DNA of 64,000 nt from Oceanospirillales bacterium (lineage in GTDB: Bacteria > Pseudomonadota > Gammaproteobacteria > Pseudomonadales > Balneatricaceae): contig JAAEYW010000015.1 of assembly GCA_018223185.1 (NCBI GenBank), positions 29,119 through 93,118 on the forward strand, written 5' to 3'. The notes beneath the pieces are model-generated. The model was not told the DNA's origin, searched no databases, and saw nothing but the letters and a program-made list of their open reading frames with translations. Made by a program: the position numbers and the translations under genes. Positions 53,641 to 61,962 of this stretch are shown here, one piece after another; position 1 is the stretch's first letter; every line of letters starts with the position of its first letter.

Positions 53641-53708
53641 CTACAATTTAGCTCCTACACTTCAATCGACAATGAACCGACAATAAAACCAACACCTTTA
53701 AAACACAT

Positions 53709-53805
53709 AAAAAAAAAAGACCGTCAGTCGCCTGACGGTCTTAAAACCCTCGAAAGGGGAGTCAACAAGAACCTCACCGAAAATGGATAGGTTGACGGTG
53801 AAGAG
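53709..53805 (-). ncRNA. Candidate orphan small RNA
   Basis: On the minus strand a promoter-like TTGACT (53839-53834), 17 bp spacer and CACTAT (53816-53811) are followed by about 95 nt without an ORF. They end in a perfect hairpin, AAGACCGTCAG / CTGACGGTCTT (53742-53717), and a run of eight to ten T. No protein gene on this strand could use this terminator. The body has a small CCC-TTTCGA-GGG hairpin and a GGTGAGGTTC stretch predicted to be single-stranded. Confidence 0.55.
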
Positions 53806-53890
53806 CTGTCATAGTGTCTAATCCTGACTTTTTAGTCAACTTTATGCCGGGTTAAAAGGTTTCACTATATGGCAACAATATATCTATTAT

Positions 53891-53902
53891 TTTGTATACA
53901 AT
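53891..53902. promoter_or_regulatory. Candidate operator TTTGTATACAAT (GlcG-like gene)
   Basis: Palindrome TTGTATACAA in an extended ATTATTTTGTATACAATAAT context, 124 bp upstream of the GlcG/HbpS-like start. Confidence 0.6.
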
Positions 53903-54025
53903 AATTTGGTGTGAATGTATGTTTTATCTATAGAGTCGTTTTATATACCGCTGCACGAAGGTGTCGTCAGCGCCGAACGATCAGGTTTCTCAAATAATAA
54001 AATTAATATTTCAGAGGTAATACTG

Positions 54026-54463
54026 ATGGTCAGACTTGATCTGGAAAGTTCAATCGTCATAACCCAGGCGGCATTTGGTAAAAGTCGTGAGCTGAGTGCA
54101 GCGCCATTAACGGTGGCAATTCTGGATAGCGCCGGTAAGCTGATTTCGCTTCAGCGCCAGGATGGTTCGAGTATGCTGCGCCCGGATATAGCGATCGGTA
54201 AGGCATGGGGGGCCGTTGCCATGGGAAAGTCATCCCGTGAACTGGGCCGGGATGCGCTTGAGCGTCCGGCGTTTATATCTTCTTTAACGACTCTCGCTCA
54301 GGGTCATCTGGTGCCTGTTGCGGGCGGTGTGCTGGTGCGCAACAGCGATAATGAAGTGGTCGGAGCAGTGGGAATCAGCGGTGACTTGTCGGATGTCGAT
54401 GAGCTTTGTGCGATTACAGGCATTCAGGCCGCAGGACTGATTGCGGATGCGGGCACTGTCTAA
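54026..54463 (+). CDS. GlcG/HbpS-family protein
   Basis: The ATG at 54026 follows AGAGGTAA; the frame upstream to 53915 is rejected. The 145-residue protein has the family pattern: LTVAILDSAGKLISLQRQDGSS (about 29-50), IAIGKAWGAVAMGKSSREL, and GGVLVRNSDNEVVGAVGISGD. HbpS-like proteins bind heme or act as small-molecule sensors. GlcG is encoded with glycolate oxidase genes in E. coli, but its role is unknown. Its place between a glyoxylate-using and a glyoxylate-producing cluster fits that association. Confidence 0.88.
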   Translation: MVRLDLESSIVITQAAFGKSRELSAAPLTVAILDSAGKLISLQRQDGSSMLRPDIAIGKAWGAVAMGKSSRELGRDALERPAFISSLTTLAQGHLVPVAGGVLVRNSDNEVVGAVGISGDLSDVDELCAITGIQAAGLIADAGTV

Positions 54464-54490
54464 AGCCTGATGGCGTAACCCTACAGACAC

Positions 54491-54517
54491 AGCCTCCGTG
54501 AATACGGGGGCTTTTTT
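54491..54517 (+). terminator. Terminator after the GlcG-like gene
   Basis: Stem AGCCTCCGT / ACGGGGGCT with an AAT-type loop and a run of six T. Confidence 0.85.
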
Positions 54518-54527
54518 GTTATTAAGC

Positions 54528-55145
54528 TTAAGCTTGAGAAGGCTGCACGCCGCAACCTTTCAATATCAGCCGGGTAAGCTGATCGGCCGCGATATCATAG
54601 TCATTCTGAGTCATCTTATCTTTGCCGGTGACCTTTGAAATCTGCCAGTCGAAGTCGGCATAGGTCTGAGTTGAGGCCCAGATGGTAAATAGCAGGTGGT
54701 GCGGATTAACCGGGTCGATCAGCCCCCGGTCGACCCAGGACTGAATCTTGTTACTGCTGACACGAGTCTGTTCCATCATCTGTTCAGCGATATCATCGGG
54801 CAGGTGAGGGGCGCCGTGCATGATCTCACTGGCAAACACCTTGGAGGCAGACGGGTGTTGTTGAGAAACCCGTATTTTGGCACGGATATACTGTTCCAGC
54901 ACCGTTGTGGGGTCATCGTTTTCGTAAAACGGGGTGGCAGCCTGAAGCAGTGGTTCAATCACGCTTTCAATAACGCTGCGGTAGAGGTTTTTTTTGCTTT
55001 TAAAATAGTAGTAAACGTTAGCCTTGGGCAGGCCTGCATGTTCGGCTATATCCACGGTTTTGGTCGCGGCATAACCCTGAGCGGCAAAAATTTCACTGGC
55101 AGCCTGAATAATCAGCTCCCTGTTACGTTCCCTTATCTTAGCCAT
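54528..55145 (-). CDS. TetR-family regulator (RutR-like)
   Basis: Start at ATG 55145, since MAKIRERNRELIIQAASEIFAAQGY is a typical TetR N-terminus; an upstream frame to 55223 is rejected. The 205-residue protein has a helix-turn-helix (TKTVDIAEHAGLPKANVYYYFKSKKNLY, about 29-56). Its C-terminal domain (ASEIMHGAPHLPDD..., FTIWASTQTYADFDWQ) resembles RutR, the uracil/thymine-responsive regulator of E. coli. It is adjacent to urate catabolism and may govern purine or pyrimidine nitrogen use. Confidence 0.88.
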   Translation of the reverse strand: MAKIRERNRELIIQAASEIFAAQGYAATKTVDIAEHAGLPKANVYYYFKSKKNLYRSVIESVIEPLLQAATPFYENDDPTTVLEQYIRAKIRVSQQHPSASKVFASEIMHGAPHLPDDIAEQMMEQTRVSSNKIQSWVDRGLIDPVNPHHLLFTIWASTQTYADFDWQISKVTGKDKMTQNDYDIAADQLTRLILKGCGVQPSQA

Positions 55146-55230
55146 CGGCGCATCTGCTTCCTGTTTTCTTATTATTCTGAGTGTGACTGTCAACTGCCGG
55201 GCAATGGTATCACCGGCACTCAACCCGGCT

Positions 55231-55270
55231 CAAGAGGGTTCAGGAGGGTTCAAGAGGGTTCAAGAGGGTT
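55231..55270 (+). repeat. Four tandem 10 bp repeats
   Basis: CAAGAGGGTT, CAGGAGGGTT, CAAGAGGGTT, CAAGAGGGTT in exact register, about 90 bp upstream of the RutR-like start. One unit per helical turn would place each on the same face. Confidence 0.85.
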
Positions 55271-55296
55271 AGGTCCCGCAGCCTGAGTGATAAAAG

Positions 55297-55328
55297 CAAA
55301 AGCCCTGTTATCTGAACAGGGCTTTTTA
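55297..55328. terminator. Bidirectional terminator after puuD
   Basis: Stem AAAGCCCTGTT / AACAGGGCTTT with a TCTG-type loop, T run on either strand. It separates puuD from the RutR-like gene, both on the minus strand. Confidence 0.9.
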
Positions 55329-55358
55329 GTGTGCTATCTGAAGACGGCGTGTGCAAGG

Positions 55359-56534
55359 TTACTCAGTCAGAGCTCCCTGCGCGATCCAGGTGCCCAGCAG
55401 ATCACGTTCCTGTTGCGTCATCTGGGTGATATTACCCAGCGGCATCGCCTGAGTGGTGATCGCCTGAGCCTGAATTCTGGGTGCCAGAGTCTGGATCTGA
55501 TGCGCATCATCCATCACCACGCCGAGCGGTGCGGCGGTGAAACCTGCAAAGGTTGGGGTGGTGGAGTGACATACGGTGCAGCGTTCATCAATGATCTGTT
55601 TGACCTGAGTAAAGCTGACCCGGGTGTCTGATGTTTCAACGCTCTTGGGTGCGGTAACAAAGGCCAGTGCGATCATGCCCAGCGCCGCAGCCGGAATCGT
55701 CCAGATAAATTTCTGGCTTTGGTGACGGGTGTTAAAGTAGTGACGCACCAGTACACTCAGCACCGCCAGCCCGGCCAGAATTGCCCAGTTGTATTCAAAT
55801 CCGTAGGTGCTCGGGAAATGATTGCTGATCATGATGAACAGCACCGGCAGGGTGAAGTAGTTGTTGTGCCGGGAGCGCAACAGGCCTTTGGCAGGCAGTG
55901 CCGGGTCGGGTTCACGACCCGCATTAATGGCACCCACCAGATCGGTCTGCGCCGGCATAATGATAAAGAATACGTTACCCACCATGATGCTGCCGATAAT
56001 GGCGCCGATATGGATGAACGCAGCACGACCACTGAAGACCTGAGTGAATCCCCACGCTGCAGCAATCAGCAGGACAAACAGTACCAGACCCAGTAGCGCA
56101 GGATTCTTACCCAGCGGTGAGTCACACAGGGCGGTATAGATAAACCAGCCAGCGATCAGGCTGCCGATACTGATGCCGATGGCCGCGGCAGAGCTGAGCC
56201 CTGAACCGGGTGCCACCAGATAGAGTTGTGCATTCAGATAATACACCACCGCCAGCAGGATAAAGCCTGACAGGAAGGTGGCATACGCCTCCCATTTAAA
56301 CCAGTGCAGCTGCTCCGGCATCTTTGGCGGGGCAAGTTTGTATTTCTCAAGGTGATAGATACCGCCGCCGTGGATCGCCCACAGATCGCCGGACAGTCCT
56401 TCCCGTGGATTGCTACGGTCCAGATGGTTTTCCAGCCAGACGAAATAGAAGGAAGCGCCGATCCAGGCGATACCGGTAATCATATGTACCCAGCGTACCG
56501 CCAGGTTTAACCATTCAGTGATATGGGGATCCAT
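55359..56534 (-). CDS. puuD: Membrane-bound urate hydroxylase with cytochrome c domain
   Basis: The 391-residue protein has about eight membrane helices (PuuD/DUF989 type; MDPHITEWLNLAVRWVHMITGIAWIGASFYF at the N-terminus) and a periplasmic cytochrome c domain with CTVCH near residue 329 and a later MPLGN methionine ligand. It oxidises urate to 5-hydroxyisourate and passes electrons to the respiratory chain instead of making peroxide. The last gene of the minus-strand purine operon puuE-uraD-alc-allA-puuD. Confidence 0.93.
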   Translation of the reverse strand: MDPHITEWLNLAVRWVHMITGIAWIGASFYFVWLENHLDRSNPREGLSGDLWAIHGGGIYHLEKYKLAPPKMPEQLHWFKWEAYATFLSGFILLAVVYYLNAQLYLVAPGSGLSSAAAIGISIGSLIAGWFIYTALCDSPLGKNPALLGLVLFVLLIAAAWGFTQVFSGRAAFIHIGAIIGSIMVGNVFFIIMPAQTDLVGAINAGREPDPALPAKGLLRSRHNNYFTLPVLFIMISNHFPSTYGFEYNWAILAGLAVLSVLVRHYFNTRHQSQKFIWTIPAAALGMIALAFVTAPKSVETSDTRVSFTQVKQIIDERCTVCHSTTPTFAGFTAAPLGVVMDDAHQIQTLAPRIQAQAITTQAMPLGNITQMTQQERDLLGTWIAQGALTE

Positions 56535-56623
56535 GGTTTACTCCTCATATAGTGACGCTTATCGCTTTCGCTAAAGGCCAAAGTTATTAATTTTTATTGT
56601 GTCCGTTCCCGCTTGCCTGTCTG

Positions 56624-57142
56624 TCAGTGGTCTGACTCAAGCTCTATCCGGGTGTCTTCAGCAAAGTAATATTCATCACAGTTATTGCCTTCACCCTCGC
56701 GGTCGACAACCAGAAAGTCATCTTCCGGTACACAGCTTAAAACCGGGTGATGCCAGACGCCGGGGTGATAATTGATACCCTGACTGCCATCGGTGATAAA
56801 GGCGCGAATTTTGCCAGGTTCGGGTGTATCACCGGGTTCAGCAACGATGATCAGAAACGGGTTCTGCTTCAGGGGAATAAATGCCTGACTGCCAAACGGA
56901 TGCCGCTCCAGCAGTTTTATCTGTAGCGGCATCTCCAGTCCCTGTGCCCGGAAGATACTGATAATGCCACGGTCGCCCGGCTTGCCCAGCATCACCTCGG
57001 CTAAGCGGTGAAAACGCTGGGTTGAACCATTGTTGATCATGAAAAAGTCACGATCCCGGGTTTCAATAACTGTCCCGTAGGGGGCAAATGCGGCGGCTGT
57101 CAGGGGTTCCGGTGTCAGTATCTGACGGGTCTGTTTAGACAT
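56624..57142 (-). CDS. allA: Ureidoglycolate lyase
   Basis: I use ATG 57142, preceded by GAGGAACC (172 residues); the frame upstream to 57172 overlaps the alc end. Family motifs: FAPYGTVIE, FIPLKQNPFLIIVAEPGD, GINYHPGVWHHPVL and DFLVVDREGEGNNCDEY. It splits ureidoglycolate into glyoxylate and urea, the step that links purine degradation to the glyoxylate-assimilating genes nearby. No urease genes are in the window. Confidence 0.95.
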   Translation of the reverse strand: MSKQTRQILTPEPLTAAAFAPYGTVIETRDRDFFMINNGSTQRFHRLAEVMLGKPGDRGIISIFRAQGLEMPLQIKLLERHPFGSQAFIPLKQNPFLIIVAEPGDTPEPGKIRAFITDGSQGINYHPGVWHHPVLSCVPEDDFLVVDREGEGNNCDEYYFAEDTRIELESDH

Positions 57143-57152
57143 TTCAGGTTCC

Positions 57153-58139
57153 TCAGTCGGTGATTTTGCCAAACAGTCTCAGGCGGCTGACACCCCCATC
57201 CGGGAAGATGTTGAGACGGATATGGGTGATTGGCCCCAGATGATTAATCTGCTCAGTAAACTCATGTTCCTGATGCATCTCCAGTTTCTGAGAGGGCAGC
57301 AGTTCTTTCCAGAACAGGCTCTGGGTTTCAATCTGCTCATCGGTGCCGCCTTTAACAAAGGCCGCCTGAATTGAGCAGCTGTCCGGGTAGTTCCCCTTAA
57401 AGTGCAGGGTGTCCACAACGATACGGCTGATCTCACCCGGGTGACCCAGCGCAACGATGACCCAGTCGTTACCCGGTGTGCGGCGGCGGGCGGTTTCCCA
57501 GCCATCGCCCATGTTAATGGCCCGTCCGGGATTAAGAATGTTATTCATCTTACCGAAATGTTCATCACTGCAGGCCAGCGCCCGGCCCCCGTTAAGGGAT
57601 GCCGCCAGATCGATCTCCTGATCGCTGCTGATGCCGGACCAGTTCAGATAAGGGGTGCCATAGACTCTCAGACGGGCGACACCGCCATCCGGGAAAATAT
57701 TAAAGCGGATATGGGTCCAGGGCTGGTCATTATTAATCGCGTGCAGGTGCTGGCTGTCACCGTTGAGGCTGACAGCACCCAGTAGTTCGGTCCATTCGGT
57801 ATCGTCCGCCGGATCGCCGTCCTGACAGAAGCAGGCTTCCAGTGATGCCGAAGGCGGGTAGTTGCCGGTGAAGAAAGAGGTATCAATATCGACACCTTTG
57901 ATTACACCGGGCACACCGAGACGGATGATGGTGTAATCATAGCCTTCAAAGCGCTTCCGGCGGGATTCCCAGCCATCCATCCACTTACCATTGTCATCAA
58001 ATACACCCTCTTTCCAGACCGGGGCTTCCGGTTGTAGCATCCGGTCGACGGCGGCAAACCAGTCGTCAGTTACAAAGATCGCCTTGCTGCCCAGACGGGC
58101 GTCAGCCAGGTTGATGTGTTTCTCAAATGTTGTTGTCAT
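57153..58139 (-). CDS. alc: Allantoicase
   Basis: From ATG 58139 the protein has 328 residues; an ATG at 58151 would add four. It consists of two allantoicase repeats, each with the [24 protein letters not shown] / [23 protein letters not shown] pattern, and repeated [20 protein letters not shown] / [20 protein letters not shown] ends. It hydrolyses allantoate to ureidoglycolate and urea. It lies between uraD and allA in the operon. Confidence 0.95.
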   Translation of the reverse strand: MTTTFEKHINLADARLGSKAIFVTDDWFAAVDRMLQPEAPVWKEGVFDDNGKWMDGWESRRKRFEGYDYTIIRLGVPGVIKGVDIDTSFFTGNYPPSASLEACFCQDGDPADDTEWTELLGAVSLNGDSQHLHAINNDQPWTHIRFNIFPDGGVARLRVYGTPYLNWSGISSDQEIDLAASLNGGRALACSDEHFGKMNNILNPGRAINMGDGWETARRRTPGNDWVIVALGHPGEISRIVVDTLHFKGNYPDSCSIQAAFVKGGTDEQIETQSLFWKELLPSQKLEMHQEHEFTEQINHLGPITHIRLNIFPDGGVSRLRLFGKITD

Positions 58140-58166
58140 TATCTGTCTCATTCTGGCAAAAATTAG

Positions 58167-58688
58167 TTACATAGCGTCCAGTCGGAACTGCGCTATTTTA
58201 TTAATCTCCAGCAGGGCACGATTGAACTCCTGCTCGGGGTTGTTATGTATACGCTCTTCAAAGGCGCTCAGAATCTGGTGCCGGTTGCTGCCCTTTACCG
58301 CCATAATGAACGGGAAGCCAAACTTTGCTTTGTAAGCATCATTTAACCGGGTAAACCGGTCGAACTCTTCGGCGGTGCACTCACTGATGCCGGCACCGGC
58401 CTGTTCTGAGGTTGAAGATTCAGTCAGCTCACCTGCGATAGCAGCCTTGCCGGCCAGATCCGGGTGAGCGTTGATCAGATCCAGTTGAGATTGTTTATCA
58501 GACTCAAGCAATATCTTTGCCATGCGCTGATGCAGCGCCGTTATCTGATCATGCTGGCTATCAATCCCCAGGTCATAGGCCTGTTCCGCGACCCAGGAAG
58601 AGTGCTCATAGATGTCGCCGAAGGTTTCGACAAACGCTTCACGACTCATCTGGCTCGGGGTGCAGTGTTGAAACTGAGCGTGACTCAT
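58167..58688 (-). CDS. uraD: OHCU decarboxylase
   Basis: The 173-residue helical protein carries the catalytic His75 in LINAHPDLAGKAA and the C-terminal FPFIMAVKGSNRHQILSAFEER motif. It decarboxylates 2-oxo-4-hydroxy-4-carboxy-5-ureidoimidazoline to S-allantoin. Its start overlaps the puuE stop by 4 bp (ATGA). Confidence 0.96.
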   Translation of the reverse strand: MSHAQFQHCTPSQMSREAFVETFGDIYEHSSWVAEQAYDLGIDSQHDQITALHQRMAKILLESDKQSQLDLINAHPDLAGKAAIAGELTESSTSEQAGAGISECTAEEFDRFTRLNDAYKAKFGFPFIMAVKGSNRHQILSAFEERIHNNPEQEFNRALLEINKIAQFRLDAM

Positions 58689-59608
58689 AACGCGGTCTCC
58701 GGGTTAAATGGGTGGTGGGCATGCCAGTGCTGGGCAATTTCGATTCGGCGACTGAACCAGACCTGTTCATGGCTCTGGGCATACTGGATAAACCGTTCCA
58801 GCGCCGCGATGCGTGCAGGCCGTCCGATGAGGCGGCAGTGCAGACCGATAGAGAGCATTTTTGGTGCATCGGCACCTTCTGCATACAGGGTGTCAAAGCT
58901 GTCTTTCAGGTATTGATAGAACTGTTCGCCACTGTTAAAACCCTGTTGCGTGGCAAAGCGCATATCATTGGTGTCCAGCGTGTACGGAATCACCAGATGG
59001 CCTTTGCCGTCGTTATTAACCCAGTAGGGCAGGTCATCGTCATAAGCGTCGGAGTCATACATAAAGCCGCCTTCCTCCATCACCAGTTTACGGGTGTTGG
59101 GACTGTTGCGGCCGGTATACCAGCCCTGCGGACGCTGACCGGTCACGCGGGTGATCACATCGATGGCACGCATCAGGTGATCACGTTCTTCTGATTCATC
59201 GAAATACTGATAATCGATCCAGCGGTAACCGTGGCTGCAGATCTCATGACCGGCATCGACCATCGCCTTCGCCACATCCGGATGACGCTCAATCGCCATC
59301 GCCACGGCAAAAATAGTCAGCGGAATATCATATTTACTGAACAGTTTCAGCACCCGCCACACACCGGCACGGCTGCCGTATTCATAACAGGATTCCATGC
59401 TCATATGACGCACACCCGGCAACGGCTGTGCGCCCGGCATCTCAGACAGAAATGCTTCGGACTCGCTGTCACCATGCAAAATGCAGCGCTCACCGCCCTC
59501 TTCGTAGTTGAGAACAAATGATATAGCGATACGGGCCTGTCCGGGCCAGCCGGGATGAGGCGGGTTGCTGCCATATCCGATCAGATCACGAGGATAGTCA
59601 TTGTTCAC
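58685..59608 (-). CDS. puuE: Allantoinase (polysaccharide deacetylase-like)
   Basis: I choose GTG 59608, which follows AAGGAG and gives 307 residues; the frame upstream to 59692 is rejected. It starts NNDYPRDLIGYGSNPPHPGW and shows AISFVLNYEEGGE, EICSHGYRWIDYQ and SIGLHCRLIGRP, the signature of PuuE, the metal-independent allantoinase. It opens the ring of allantoin to allantoate. First gene of the minus-strand operon, divergent from uraH. Confidence 0.95.
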   Translation of the reverse strand: MNNDYPRDLIGYGSNPPHPGWPGQARIAISFVLNYEEGGERCILHGDSESEAFLSEMPGAQPLPGVRHMSMESCYEYGSRAGVWRVLKLFSKYDIPLTIFAVAMAIERHPDVAKAMVDAGHEICSHGYRWIDYQYFDESEERDHLMRAIDVITRVTGQRPQGWYTGRNSPNTRKLVMEEGGFMYDSDAYDDDLPYWVNNDGKGHLVIPYTLDTNDMRFATQQGFNSGEQFYQYLKDSFDTLYAEGADAPKMLSIGLHCRLIGRPARIAALERFIQYAQSHEQVWFSRRIEIAQHWHAHHPFNPETAL

Positions 59609-59681
59609 GGGGGCACTCCTTAAAGAAACTGAAAGCGTGTAATGGATTAGATAATGGATCAATCCAAACCGGTATGCAATC

Positions 59682-59693
59682 ATTGTATACAAT
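59682..59693. promoter_or_regulatory. Candidate operator ATTGTATACAAT (puuE operon)
   Basis: A perfect 12 bp palindrome, 74 bp upstream of the puuE start. The same site class recurs three times in the window. Confidence 0.65.
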
Positions 59694-59830
59694 ATTTTTT
59701 AATAATGACAAGTTTGATGGTGCTGATAATTCCGGATTATCCGCTCAAAAGTATCATGTGACCTGGCGCTATCCCTTTAATATCAAAGGATTCAGGGTTT
59801 GTTTTCAGTATGTGATAATGTTACGAAATT

Positions 59831-59842
59831 AATGTATACAAT
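59831..59842. promoter_or_regulatory. Candidate operator AATGTATACAAT (uraH)
   Basis: The palindrome core GTATAC sits in TTAATGTATACAATTAA, 115 bp upstream of uraH. One mismatch to the perfect ATTGTATACAAT. Confidence 0.6.
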
Positions 59843-59956
59843 TAAATTAAAAATTGTCTGTAAAAGTTGTTTTGCCTGTTCTATAGTGTAGTCATCTGCA
59901 GATCAGTTTAGCCTGATCTGCTCACAGGTATATATATGACAGAGGATTAATGACTC

Positions 59957-60310
59957 ATGGGTTATCTGACCACGCATGTGCTGGACTCAGCTCACGGCTG
60001 TCCCGGCAGTGAAATACCAGTAGCGCTCTACCGTATAAGCGACACCCGCCGCGAGCTGATACACACAACCCTGACCAATGACGATGGCCGCTGCGATCAG
60101 CCGGTGCTGGAAGGGGAGGATTTCAAAAAGGGCGTCTACGAACTGGTCTTCAGCGTTGGCAGCTATTACCGTCGGCGGGGTGTTGAACTGCCTGAACCGG
60201 CTTTCCTCGATGATGTGGTGCTGCGCTTTGGCATCGCCGATGAAGACGAGCATTACCATGTGCCGCTGCTGATCTCGCCTTATAGTTATTCAACGTATCG
60301 CGGGTCTTAA
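59957..60310 (+). CDS. uraH: 5-hydroxyisourate hydrolase
   Basis: The 117-residue transthyretin-like protein has His7 in LTTHVLDSAHGCPG, Arg in the central strand and the diagnostic C-terminal tetrapeptide YRGS. It hydrolyses the product of PuuD to OHCU, the substrate of UraD. It is divergent from the puuE operon and shares its regulatory region. Hairpin repeats start immediately after the stop codon. Confidence 0.97.
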   Translation: MGYLTTHVLDSAHGCPGSEIPVALYRISDTRRELIHTTLTNDDGRCDQPVLEGEDFKKGVYELVFSVGSYYRRRGVELPEPAFLDDVVLRFGIADEDEHYHVPLLISPYSYSTYRGS

Positions 60311-60314
60311 CGGC

Positions 60315-60470
60315 AGTCGCTAGAACGTCGCTTCGCGGATAATAACTTCAGTCGCTAGACGTCGCTTCGCTCCTCGCTAGACGCGGCTTCGCCGCTTGCT
60401 AGTTGTTAGAAAAAGCGTTTTGAGAGCCGTTGCTCGTGGCTTGTTGCTCGAAAAAGCGGGGGTTGTGGCT
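60315..60470 (+). repeat. Hairpin repeats at the 3' end of uraH
   Basis: GTCGCTAGAACGTCGCTTCGCG, then GTCGCTAGACGTCGCTTCGC, then GCGGCTTCGCCGC (60383), TTGCTAGTTGTTAGAAAAAGCG and a further GAAAAAGCG. Polarity follows uraH transcription. Confidence 0.85.
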
Positions 60471-60856
60471 CTCTGCTGGATCTGTGGGTTTTGTGGGAGT
60501 GACGCTAGCATGCCCTCTGGGTATCAGGGGCTATCCTGATTAATACACATCTAAACCTCCCAATCTTGCTGTATAAAATGGCATTGCTTATCGCTGGCTC
60601 AAGGCTTTCACACCAGCCCAGTTGATTTCGTCGATGCGGTTCAGAGAAGGGTGAAACGAGTATCGGCACCCGGGTAACGCTTCGATGCGCTTGTGACTAA
60701 TGGGTGCGACTTACGGGTGTGACTTAATGATGTGACTGATGCAAGTGACTGATGCAAGCGGCTGATGCAAGTGGCTTGTGGATGAGTCAGGCACTAAACC
60801 ATCATCTCGACAGTGTCGATGGAAGCCAGGCTCTCCAGCTTGTTGGAAGATGAGCC
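60471..60856. other. Gene-free repeat-rich stretch
   Basis: Contains a TAGCATGCCCTCTGGGTATC unit (60506) and, at 60732-60770, three tandem 13 bp repeats (GTGACTGATGCAA, GTGACTGATGCAA, GCGGCTGATGCAA). No gene is supported. Confidence 0.6.
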
Positions 60857-61030
60857 TTATTCCGCTTTTTTTAGTTCCAGGATCTGCTTATAAATCGCGT
60901 CTGCCTCAGTGCTTAACTGAGAATAGCCTTCAATATTGCCGTTTCTTTGGGCGTGCATCGCCTCTTCCAGTTTAGACCTGTAGAGCTTATCCAGCTTTTT
61001 AGCTGGGTTTGACTTAAATATAGAAAACAT
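60857..61030 (-). CDS. DUF6435-type small protein
   Basis: The 57-residue protein begins MFSIFKSNPAKKLDKLYRSK and continues LEEAMHAQRNGNIEGYSQLS, then a helical end rich in Lys and Glu. Length and sequence fit the DUF6435 family of short helical proteins of unknown function found widely in gammaproteobacteria. A GAGACAAG-type ribosome binding site precedes the ATG. Confidence 0.8.
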   Translation of the reverse strand: MFSIFKSNPAKKLDKLYRSKLEEAMHAQRNGNIEGYSQLSTEADAIYKQILELKKAE

Positions 61031-61094
61031 GGCTTGTCTCGGTTGTCTTAATTTCGAATTGTACGGTGGGATGACGATGTTGGATTCTTTCTGG

Positions 61095-61404
61095 TCTTAG
61101 TTGCCAGCACGCCGCTTCGCGGCTATTCACTTCAGTAGCCATATGTCGCTTCGCTTTTGCTGGTTGTTAGAAAAAGCGGTTTAAAAGTCGCTGCTTAGAA
61201 AGGCCGTTGCTCGTTGTTCGTAGCTTGAAAAAGCGATTTAAACTACTTATGTAGAGCGGCTTTAGCATGCCCTCTGGGTAGTAGGGGTGATAGTCTGTGC
61301 CGGTGCAAGGTTTATCGCTGCAGGATGCAGCTCCCACAATTTAACTCCTACACTTTAATCGATAATGAAGCCTGTGATTAAACTGCTATCGTAGGAGCTC
61401 CTTT
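61095..61404. repeat. Mixed hairpin and TAGCATGCCCTCTGGG repeats
   Basis: GCCGCTTCGCGGC near 61102, GTTAGAAAAAGCGG near 61169 and a TAGCATGCCCTCTGGGTA unit at 61263. No coding sequence from 61031 to 61962. Confidence 0.75.
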
Positions 61405-61944
61405 AGCATGCCCTCTGGGTACCAGTGGCGATCTTTTGCTTTTAAATTCCCTGTTCTGTTTTCCTTTCCTTCCTAAGATGCTTCTGGTGTTCCCAGCGTT
61501 TTCTGCGCTAGAACGATTCTGAGACCTCAAAGATTAACCACAGAGAACACAGAGAAAGATCCCGGGCACTTTCTTCAGCTCTGGGGAGGTTCAGCCGCTT
61601 TCTATCGTCTCTGATCGTCTTGTTATTCGCGGTGGATAATTCCCTCAATTATTCTGACTCTATATACAGTTAATTGGGATAAACCAGAAAGACTGGCGCG
61701 CTTTGTCACTCACAGGCCTGAAAAAAGCGCGTTTCGTCACTGGCATAACACTTTAAAGTGGTGCAGTATCAGACAGATAAGGATATTAACAAGTGAGATT
61801 ATGTGCCGGTTGAAAGTGCCAAAACGCGCAGGCGCGTTTTCAGGGGATGAAAAACGACGTGCTTCAGAATTATTTCTTCAGTTCAATTAAAAACAGCTTC
61901 CCCTCCAACAGTCTTGTGGCGTCAAAACGCGCACAATTAAAATG
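61405..61944 (+). repeat. ~540 bp repeated cassette leader, copy 2
   Basis: Matches 10669-11207 with the same order of landmarks: TAGCATGCCCTCTGGGTAC, ATTAACCACAGAGAACAC, GTGGATAATTCC, TATACAGTTAATTGGGATAA, CAGACAGATAAGGATAT, the hairpin AAAACGCGCAGGCGCGTTTT (61821-61840), GGGGATGAAAAACGACG and GCGCACAATTAAAATG. It ends exactly at the GTTATATG that opens a cassette. Confidence 0.8.
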
Positions 61945-61962
61945 TTATATGGCAAGTGAACT

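Noticed and set aside
59682-59693. RutR operator
   Set aside because: The known E. coli RutR site has a TTGACCA / TGGTCAA form, which differs from ATTGTATACAAT; left unassigned.
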